This document shows positions 56,400-64,000 of a DNA stretch of 64,000 nt, one piece after another. Every line of letters starts with the position of its first letter. Position 1 is the stretch's first letter. Position numbers and translations under genes: made by a program. The DNA is from Scleropages formosus. Taxonomy: Eukaryota; Chordata; Actinopteri; Osteoglossiformes; Osteoglossidae. The stretch covers positions 31,926,674 through 31,990,673 of the forward strand of contig NC_041814.1 in assembly GCF_900964775.1 (NCBI RefSeq), read 5' to 3'. A model generated the notes under the pieces. The model was not told where the DNA came from, made no database searches, and was given only the letters and a program-made list of their open reading frames with translations.

Positions 56400-56720
56400 T
56401 TTCTTTTTTTAAGATAAGATACTTTATTGTCATTGTATGCAATACAAAAAATTTTGTGTGGGAGCCCTAAGAACAGCAGCAGCAGAAAGATCATTTTAAA
56501 TAAATAAATAAATAAAAACACTAAAGTCCTCAGTCTTTAACAGCCTTGGGGGGTAGCTGTGAGGGAGTAATGGAGACGGCAGCTGGCTTTTGTGATCAGT
56601 TTTCTCTGGTTGGCAGGATGGGAGTGACGGAGCCCACGGCTCTGGGAAAGAAGCTGTTCCTCATTCCTCAGTTGGTGGAGGATTTTATTGTCCTGAACCA
56701 TTTGCCAAATGGCAGCGATT
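56400..56720 (-). repeat. LINE 3' end fragment
   Basis: AGATACTTTATTGTCATTGT followed by GGAAAGAAGCTGTTCCTCAT in reverse is typical of fish LINE 3' ends. Between finTRIM E and F. Confidence 0.5.
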
Positions 56721-56869
56721 CAAACCCAGAGCAACTGAGGTCATGTTCAAAGTCCAGTTTAAAAAATAAATTTTGTTCTGGTTAATGCTTTCCTCTCAGT
56801 CCGACCCACACTTTCATGCAGCAGAAAGAGGAAGTCCCTCCCACTGTACCACATAGGATCAGTTTTCCA

Positions 56870-56880
56870 GAAACGAAACT
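56870..56880 (+). promoter_or_regulatory. IRF-like GAAA repeat upstream of finTRIM F
   Basis: GAAACGAAACT, identical to the element of copy D and at the same distance from the start codon. Confidence 0.3.
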
Positions 56881-56892
56881 AAACTCAGTATG

Positions 56893-59800
56893 ATGGCAGA
56901 AGCCAGTATCTGCGTGGCTCACGATCACTTCATCTGTCCAGTCTGCCTGGATCTCCTGAAGGACCCAGTGACTACTCCCTGTGGACACAGTTACTGCGGG
57001 GACTGTATTGAAGACTATTGGGTCCAAGCGGACAATGCTGGAGTCTACAGATGTCCTCAGTGCAGACAGACCTTCACACCAAGACCTGTTCTGGGAAGAA
57101 ACACCATGTTGGCTGAAGTGCTGGAGAAAGTGAAGAAGGCAGAAGTCCAAGCTGCTCCTCCTGATCGCTGCTACGCTGGACCTGGAGATGCGGAGTGTGA
57201 TGTGTGTATCGGGAGAAAGAAGAAAGCTGTCAAGTCCTGTCTGGTGTGTCTCGCCTCGTACTGCGAGACTCACCTCCAGCCCCACTACGAGTCTCCAACT
57301 TTTAAGAAGCACAAGCTGATCGATGCCACGGGACAACTGCAGGACAAGATCTGTTCCCTCCACGAGAAACTGCTGGAGATCTACTGTCGTACCGACCACC
57401 AGTGTATCTGTCGTGTGTGCGTGATGGACGAACACAGGACACACGATACAGTCTTAGTGGATATAGGAAGCATTGAGAAACAGGTAAGATATGGAACTCC
57501 AACCTGGTTGATGTGTGAAATTATATATAAGCATAATAATATAAGAATAACATAAGTTTAATTAGTTCCTGAAAATTTCTTAAATCGAGAAATGAATTCA
57601 TGAAAAACAAGCTCTTAATTGTTTTTCATTTAAATGTGAAAAATAATGCTAAAGGATAAAACATAGAACTTTAAGAAATGTGAAAGTATATATATGTTTT
57701 GAGTGAATTTAGGCCCAGATCTATTAAATTAACATGAAGTTACAGTTATTGCTGAGGAGGGTGGTCAGTTTTTGGGTTGAATAGAATGGTTAAGAATGGC
57801 CATTTGCCTCTTAACCAGCCATCACCGTATTTGTGAGCCCTCATTGTCAGTGCCAAGGACGGGAGGCAGGAGGTAGGGTTTGGACTCAAGTGCGGGTGCT
57901 TTTATTTCGGTGCCAAAACACAGGAGCAATCAGAGACAGAGGTCGGGGACAGGCGATTGTCGTTTCGGGGCGAAACAATACTCATTAAACGGGTGAACAA
58001 GATGAAGTCCAAAAAGCAAGGAGAATCAGGAAGTTTCAACTGGGGACTGGGGACTGGGGAACAGAACGCTGAATGCACAAGCCAGTCGATGGGCGTTGTA
58101 GATTCCGCACCCATTGCCGTGACAGCGCTGCCTTTATACCTGGCCGTGCTGATCAGCAGTAGGTGCTGTCGCCAAGCTTGCAGGTGTGGGCCTGACACTC
58201 ATCTTCTAAACTGGGCACCAATTAACAGTTCGTCATTCATTTCACATTTAGCCCACACCTTGGATCAAAGTGTTTATAATAAAGCAGTTCAGAAGAAATG
58301 TTTTTTTCCCCAAAAGTGGCAGCAGTGGGGTACAGACAGCCATTGAGTTCCAACATGTACATGTCAACGTAAGCACCTTGCTCAACAGTACTGTAGCTGG
58401 AGGTGGGATTCAAACCTACAACCTACAACTTTTCAAACACCTGGTATTTATATGTTACTACAGGTGAAAACGCCACTTCCGTCGCTACAGAACACAAAGC
58501 TGAGCAGGAGAGGCCGAGTGGCAGGTGGAGTGACACACCCAGCGTGCCCTTTCAACAACCATTTGTAGAAGTTCGACTCTCCCGGCTGAGAGTCCGGCTT
58601 TATTTTAGGGTAGAAATGACATGCGGCCCTCAGTCTGAGTCCCTGTGATACGAGTGTTCGTGACGGAAGGCAGAGCTGTAACTGCAAAGTGCCAGTATTT
58701 TCTGTTCACTTGATGTGTATCCGGTGACAAAGGGAAGCAGAAACAGCAAATTATGTATTTTTGTCTGCAGAAACACCCTGAGGTGACAAGAATGAAATTC
58801 CAGCGGAGAGTCGAGGAGGGAGAGCCCAGAACTAGAGCGCAGTTTTTACAATGTATGTCTGTTTAAGTACACTGTTTCTGTACACACACCACACATTCGA
58901 AACATTTTCAACACACACACACACTTTCTGAACCGCTTGTCCCATACGGGGTCGCGGGGAACCGAAGCCTACCCGGCAACACAGGGCGTAAGGCCGGAGG
59001 GGGAGGGGACACACCCAGGACGGGACGCCAGTCCACCGCAAGGCACCCTAAGCGGGACTCGAATCCCAGACCCACCAGAGAGGAGGACCCGGTCCAACCC
59101 ACTGTGCCACCGCACCGCCCATTTTCAACACATTTTTATTTTATTGATTTGATATGACTCTTGCAGGACAAGCAGTTCTTGAAAATCAATGAGTCATTGA
59201 TTTTAATTTACTTGAATAATTTATTAATATTTAATCACACACACACACTGCCTACAATCACTCGGCCCGAGCGGAGTCGCGGTGAACTGAAACCTAACCC
59301 GGCAACACAGGGTGCAAGGCTGGAGGGGGAAGGGACATACATCCTCCGTAAGGCATCCCAAGTAGGACTCGAACCCCAGACCCACCACACAGCGAGCCCT
59401 GGCCAAACCTGCTGCGCCTTAATATTTAATCTCACGCGCACGCGCACAGGCTAAAACTGCTCTAATGATTTTCTTAAATGTTGCTCTTACCACAACCACA
59501 TACATTTATCTGCAGTAGTTAGGCAACAAGTGGATGGGACATATTTATAAATTCATGCCTATCATGCATGTCTGGGACTCAGTTCCTGTCTACTGCTGAT
59601 GTTAAGTTTGTCTGTAGGACCTTGCTGTGAGCACATGTACACACACACACACACACACACACTGACTGAAGCGACCTGTCCCAAGTGGGGTCACGGTGAG
59701 CCGGAGCCTAAACCGGCAACACAGGGCGCAAGGTTGGAGGGGGAGGGGACACACTCAGGACAGAACGGCAGGCCATCACAAGGCACCCCAAGCGGGGCTC

Positions 59801-60462
59801 TATTTATCTCTCTTGCCGTATGAGGACAGAAAGGAAAAAATGCTCACTGAAACGTACAGGACTGGTGGCACTAAGAACTGCTAATTTTGAACTCTTGCTG
59901 CTCTCCTTCATCAGATGCCTGTCAGCTCACCCTGGACCCAAACACAGCGCATAAGGAACTGTGTTTATCAGAGGGGAACACAGTGGTGAAAAGGGGGAGT
60001 CAGCCCCAGGGATACCCCAGTCACCCTCACAGGTTTAATGCCTGGCACCAGGTTCTGTGTAAAGAGCCTCTGTCTGGGCGCTGTTACTGGGAGGTGCAGT
60101 GGAGCGGCAGGTATGGGATTTATATAGCTGTGGCGTACAAAGGCATCCAGAGGAAGAAGGGGTATTATGAAATCCTCTTTGGAAACAATAACAAGTCCTG
60201 GAGTTTGGTCTGTCCTCCCACCAGTTACTCTTTCAAGCACAACAACGAGGAGACTGCAGTGCCCATCACCTGTTCCACCACCATAGGAGTGTACCTGGAC
60301 CACAGCGCAGGAACTCTGTCCTTCTACAGCGTCTTTGAAGACACCATGACCCTCCTCCACAGGGTCCAGACCACCTTCACTGAGCCCCTCTACCCTGGGT
60401 TTTGGATGCAGGGAAGTCGACTTAACGAGGAATGTACAATAAAGCTGTGTACCTCTACATGA
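56893..60462 (+). CDS. finTRIM-type RING/B-box/SPRY protein without coiled coil, copy F
   Basis: Only three exons: 56893-57483, 58771-58852 and 59915-60462. Exon 1 encodes a complete C3HC4 RING and both B-boxes. The 82-bp middle exon starts like exon 2 of the other copies (KHPEVTRMKFQRRVEE) and ends like their exon 6 (GEPRTRAQFLQ), so a deletion has fused the two and removed the 234-, 160- and 42-bp exons. It starts in phase 0 and ends in phase 1, exactly what the neighbours need; the joined frame is open for 406 residues. [58 protein letters not shown] ligases dimerise through the coiled coil, so this protein would be monomeric or a modulator of its sisters (inference). An in-frame ATG also lies one codon upstream (56890). 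A solo LTR and SINEs fill its introns. Confidence 0.85.
57845..58197. mobile_element. Solo LTR (fossil), Gypsy family of 28011-31557
   Basis: Begins TGTCAGTGCC and ends GGGCCTGACA. CTCAT flanks both sides exactly (57840-57844 and 58198-58202). It resembles the LTR at 28011-28373 over most of its length. In intron 1 of finTRIM F. Confidence 0.9.
58913..59120 (-). repeat. SINE family 1, reverse
   Basis: Reverse copy with a CA tail. CATTTTCAACACA flanks both sides. In the second intron of finTRIM F. Confidence 0.9.
59237..59419 (-). repeat. SINE family 1, diverged reverse copy
   Basis: Older copy (GGCAACACAGGGTGCAAGGC; GGACTCGAACCCCAGACC). Flanks TTAATATTTAATC match on both sides. Confidence 0.82.
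59640..59802 (-). repeat. SINE family 1, truncated reverse copy
   Basis: CA tail at 59640-59662 and body in reverse; the head is missing. Confidence 0.8.
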
Positions 60463-61290
60463 GACATTTCATAAATGTGTGATGCTTTGTTCAGAAGTAT
60501 CCCTGAATTAATAAGGCATATTGATGCTAAATTGGTTTCGAATATTGTCCTGGGCACTTCCCCTAAGTTACTCCAGGAAAATTGCCCATCTGTGTAGATG
60601 GGTAAATAACTTAAGAAGCTTAATATTGCAAGTCACTTTTGAGAAAAGCATCAGGGTAAGTGCTTTGCTCAAGGGTGCTATAGCTGGGAATCAAACCTGT
60701 GACCTTTGGGTCCAAAGAAAGCAGCTCCACCTACTACGCTACCAGACGTAAAGAGTTGTCATGTTTAACAGAAGTGGTCATGTAGCAGGGTTCGAGAAGG
60801 TTTGAAAAGCTGTGGATAACATCAAGAATTCCTCTGAATTTGCATGCAGAACAAATGTTAATTTTTCTAGCAGAAGGATGTTAGTTCAACCACGTACTTG
60901 CAGGGGGAGCTCCTGGTGTAAACCACACCAACACTGGTGTAACACTTGCTATTATTTGTAGTTTATCTGTAAAAGAATGGTTCCTGCCAGCCTGTAAGGT
61001 GTACGTTGACAAAGGTTGCTTTATTGTCATTGGTTAATTCTTGATTGAAGCGGGAATTTGATATCGGCTGCACTGGGTCTAAAGCAGGCTTTTTCGCATG
61101 GGAGCAAAAAGATTCCGCAGAGAGATTGTGACACTGTTCCAGTGCCGTGTTTCCGTTAAACCTCCAAAGAACAATGTATCTTCCTTTCGGACACCACAGT
61201 AAGAGTGTAAGAGTAACCAGTCTGCGTTCCATAATTCCATCAAAGACACAATTTATATTGCGTTTGGACAGAAATACTCCTCGATACATT
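60463..61290. other. Intergenic, SINE family 2 fragments
   Basis: 60555-60655 reads the tail end forward and 60655-60745 the head in reverse, so two fragments meet. I saw no gene. Confidence 0.45.
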
Positions 61291-62300
61291 GGTCCATGTC
61301 TGACCGTTCCACTGAGACACCCTCCCCCTCCTCGGTCCTCATTCTGCTCAACTTCTCTGTTGCGTTTGACACTGTGGACCCCCAGATCCTGCTTCCCTCT
61401 ATTAAACACCACAGAAACGGTTAGAATCTTGCCTATCAGGAAGACCTTACACTTATTCCTTGAACTCACACATTCCTCCAAAGAAACTTACAATAATTTA
61501 CATGTTTATACAGGAGTCGAGATACAGCAGCAGGAGGTGGGCTTTCAACCTATAACCTTCTGATCTAAAGGCAGGTTTGGCTTGGCTCCCCTTCCTTCTT
61601 CTGGTGTTCTGCAGGGCCCAGTACTTGGTCCTTTACTACTCACTATTGCTACATTGTCAATTGGTGACTGTGTTACTGTGTACAAATGCATCAATAGAAC
61701 TGCTCCCAGCTATTTAAGACTTAATCAACCGGTACACCCCAGCCAGGCTCCTTCGCTCATCTACTTCTGCTCGCTTGGTGGTCCCGTGCACGAAAGGCAA
61801 AGCTCGGAGGTTCTCGATTCTGGGTCCGTTGTGGTGGAATGACCTTCCCCTGTCACTCAGAACTGCGGAAACTCTGTCTGTTTTCAAGAAGGGTCTGAAA
61901 ACCCACCTTTTCCAGATCCACTTCGCCCAAGATCTCTCCAGCTCATTTATGGTGTAACTGTTCACGCACCGTAACTCCATATGCATCCCCAGATACAACC
62001 TTTATTTAGCCATTACTCTGGCATTGTACTTGCTCACTGGTGTATCTTATAACATTAAAAAAGAAAAAAAAAATTGGTGGGAGGGTATCGGGGTTTGTCT
62101 GTCCTGTGTCTTATGCACCTACTCGAACGATGAACCTCGGTGCAGCAAGTGGTAGGTAACAAACTAGGTTTGCTTGAGACTTTCATGTCGGCAGCTATGT
62201 CTCCTTCTCTTAAGGTAATGCATAAATTGTACTTTTGCTGAGATGTACATCGCTTTGGACAAAAGCGTCTGCTAAATGAATAAATGTAAATGTAAATACC
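61290..62300 (+). mobile_element. LINE (L2-like) remnant, forward
   Basis: LILLNFSVAFDTVDPQILLP (61340-61400) is the reverse transcriptase palm; the C-terminal part (YKCINRTAPSYL, 61690-61720; [15 protein letters not shown], 61830-61870) and the 3' tail (CTTTGGACAAAAGCGTCTGC, 62250-62270) follow. The middle is missing and a SINE family 2 fragment is inserted near 61450-61580. Confidence 0.78.
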
Positions 62301-62393
62301 CAGTTGTTCTCCTTTCCCCCAAAACCAACATAGATGTGTCCTCGTGCACTGCAGCTGGCCTTCCACATATCTGCTTGGACGGCTGATCACCAA

Positions 62394-62640
62394 CTAGAGA
62401 GGTTTGATGGCTGTGGCTGGAAGACCAGACAGGAAAGAGTTGCCATAGTCCAGCCGGTATAACACTGTGGCCTGGACCAAAAACTGTCTTATGGTTTCTT
62501 GTGAGATAACGGCGGATCCTACGGATGTTATGTAGGATGTAGCTACAGCACTACTGGCTTGTGGCTTTGATATGCTGAGCGAAAGAATTCCGTGCAATTC
62601 TACAAGAGATTCTGGCCCGAAATACACTACTGCTCATTTT
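62394..62640 (-). mobile_element. LINE (L2-like) fragment, reverse
   Basis: Minus-strand text VLYRLDYGNSFLSGLPATAI is the segment that precedes the C-terminal part of the same LINE family. Truncated at both ends. Confidence 0.65.
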
Positions 62641-62761
62641 AGTCGCCTGCTAGACGTCAACTACTCACTGTTAATTCAGAAGGTTAAAGAGGACTTGGCC
62701 AGGTGGCCCCTACCTATTTCAATATTTGTTACAATTTCTGGGTGAATGTTTTATCTTAGTA

Positions 62762-62985
62762 GGGGGTGCAGTGGTGCAGTGGTGCAGTGGGTTGGACCAC
62801 AGTCCTGCTCTCTGGGGGGTCTGGGGTTTGAGTCCCGCTTGGGGTGCCTTGCGGCGCACTGCCGTCCCGTCCTGAGTGTGTTCCTTCCCCTCCAGCCTTA
62901 CGCCCTTTGTTACCGGGTAGGCTCCGGTTCCATCCGACCCTGTATGGGACAAGTGGTTCTGAAAATGTGTGCGTGTGTTTTATCT
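62762..62985 (+). repeat. SINE family 1, forward
   Basis: Complete copy with a small tandem duplication in the A-box region (GTGGTGCAGTGGTGCAGTGG). TGTTTTATCT flanks both sides. Confidence 0.88.
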
Positions 62986-62989
62986 CAGC

Positions 62990-63440
62990 TGTTGTATCCA
63001 TTCCATCAACTCTCTAACTTCTATTTTTTTAAATTAGCACCTTGATCTTTAGATTTATCCAAACAATGAAAGGCCCAGATTCAGGTTATCCAAACTTTGT
63101 CAATGGAAAGGCATGGGTGGGGCTCCTGTACCAAATATGAGATTTTATTGTTGGGCTTCACAAATTAAACAAATGACCAAGTGGTTCCAGACTAGACTAT
63201 ATTCTCTGTGGGTCGGTATGCCGGCCTCATACCACCCAAAACTGTTGAAGTGTCTGTCTTTCATTTGCACATGTCTTTTGTACAATGGCATGTTTTTGCA
63301 GGATTAGTACTCTTCTAGTTAGGAAAGATGTTGAAATTAACATTCTCAAAAGCTTAATTTTCGTGTTACAACATGTAATAAGGCTCGGTGAGATTGTCTG
63401 AACTTCAAATGTCACACTTTATATATTTACTGTATAGTAG
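62990..63440. other. Intergenic, no gene seen
   Basis: AT-rich sequence before the CpG-rich start of fbxl5. Confidence 0.4.
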
Positions 63441-63449
63441 ATGTACACT

Positions 63450-63694
63450 GTATAATCACGCTGACGAGCAAAATCCGACACGTAGCCCTAACAGCGTCAG
63501 GCTCTCACGCAGCACGAGACGCACAGCGTACGTTCCGCACGGCACGTATGGAGGGCGGCCCGCGTCACGTGACAGTGAAGACTGGCATGGCGCAGCCCAG
63601 GCTGGTTACGCGGTCCGCGCCTGCGCAACACAGGCTCGCGCAGCCTCGCGCAGGCTCTAAGGGCGGCAGCCGGAGTGGTTTCCATGGAGTGAAG
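63450..63694 (+). promoter_or_regulatory. fbxl5: CpG-rich promoter region of fbxl5
   Basis: Sharp rise in GC and CpG compared with the AT-rich DNA before it, with no TATA box at a useful place. GTCACGTGAC (63564-63573) is the palindromic E-box type bound by USF and TFEB/MITF factors. CCGCGCCTGCGCAAC (63615-63629) resembles an NRF1 site. This is what a broadly expressed gene promoter looks like; binding is inference. Confidence 0.65.
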
Positions 63695-63778
63695 ATGGCG
63701 CCGTTTCCAGACGAGGTGGACGTGTTCACTGGCCCGCACTGGCGGATGAAGCAGCTGGTGGGCCTCTACTGCGAGAAG
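63695..63778 (+). CDS. fbxl5: F-box/LRR-repeat protein 5, first coding exon (partial gene)
   Basis: The exon encodes 28 residues, [16 protein letters not shown] to GLYCEK, followed by a GTGAGG donor in phase 0. This is the N-terminus of FBXL5, the iron- and oxygen-sensing substrate receptor of an SCF ubiquitin ligase that degrades IRP2 (family knowledge). The stretch opens the hemerythrin-like domain; H15 is the first iron ligand of the family and is present. The frame is open upstream to an ATG at 63548, but the family start MAPFP fixes the start at 63695. The rest of the gene lies beyond the right edge. Strongly conserved, so it is a good anchor for placing the finTRIM array on a chromosome. 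Confidence 0.93.
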
Positions 63779-64000
63779 GTGAGGAGGGCAAGCGGGGCTT
63801 GCCGCTCTGCGCCCGCCCGGGTATCCGCACCCGAAACGGCGGTGCTTGTTTGGCGCTGAAGCGTCTGTGACGCAGCGCTAGCGGAGTTAGCTATGCGAGC
63901 TAGCTGCAAGCTGGCAGCACCGCAAGTTAATTTATTGCTGTTTCCTCCCGTACGTGTTGTGCGCATCGGCAGGAACGCTGCACATTCGCATTTCCAGGGC

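Noticed and set aside
58903-59802. Three evenly spaced reverse repeats that might look like an array
   Set aside because: They are three SINE copies of different age with their own target duplications or truncations, not a CRISPR-like or satellite array.
63548-63694. Upstream in-frame extension of fbxl5
   Set aside because: FBXL5 proteins start at MAPFP; the extension is GC-rich 5' UTR without stop by chance.

Overview
The window looks like nuclear DNA of a ray-finned fish: split genes, fish-type LINEs, SINEs and Ty3/Gypsy remnants, and a tandem array of finTRIM (ftr) genes, a TRIM family expanded in fishes. The very abundant tRNA-derived SINE with a (TG)n tail suggests a bonytongue-like lineage, but that is only a guess. 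I assembled the gene models by joining exons by eye from splice sites, codon phase and family resemblance. No transcript evidence was available.

Layout. Positions 1-1755 hold a broken Ty3/Gypsy pol fragment. From 6.7 to 14.5 kb on the minus strand I can assemble an immune receptor gene of the CD300/pIgR-like type: signal peptide, one or two V-type Ig domains, stalk, transmembrane helix, and a tail ending with an ITIM-like EVTYSIVV. Its exon phases agree and a polyadenylation signal lies just past the stop. A rearranged Gypsy element (8.0-11.6 kb) sits in one of its introns. A 5'-truncated LINE (14.7-17.2 kb) and a SINE-interrupted V-exon pseudogene (18.7-19.25 kb) follow.

From 19.75 to 60.5 kb six finTRIM copies (here A-F) run head to tail on the plus strand: A 19753-24644, B 27235-37122 (frameshifted), C 39040-43436, D 44562-49988, E 51030-55972, F 56893-60462. 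The full architecture is RING, two B-boxes, coiled coil, PRY/SPRY over seven exons: about 591 bp, 96, 234, 160, 42, 60, and the SPRY exon. A and C are whole. D and E lack the phase-neutral 42-bp exon, and D has also lost the AG in front of its coiled-coil exon. F has had exons 2 and 6 fused by a deletion that keeps the frame, predicting a RING/B-box/SPRY protein without a coiled coil. The first exons of D, E and F are near-identical mosaics, which points to gene conversion, while the SPRY exons differ much more. Introns are filled with SINEs, LINE tails, solo LTRs and one near-complete but broken Gypsy element.

At the right edge, in CpG-rich DNA, lies the first coding exon of fbxl5, the iron-sensing F-box protein gene.

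Together the window holds an innate-immunity neighbourhood (an inhibitory-type Ig receptor and an antiviral-type E3 ligase array) next to a conserved housekeeping gene. The most unusual items are the coiled-coil-less finTRIM F, the conversion mosaic, and an unclassified element with short near-palindromic inverted ends at 41.8-42.3 kb.
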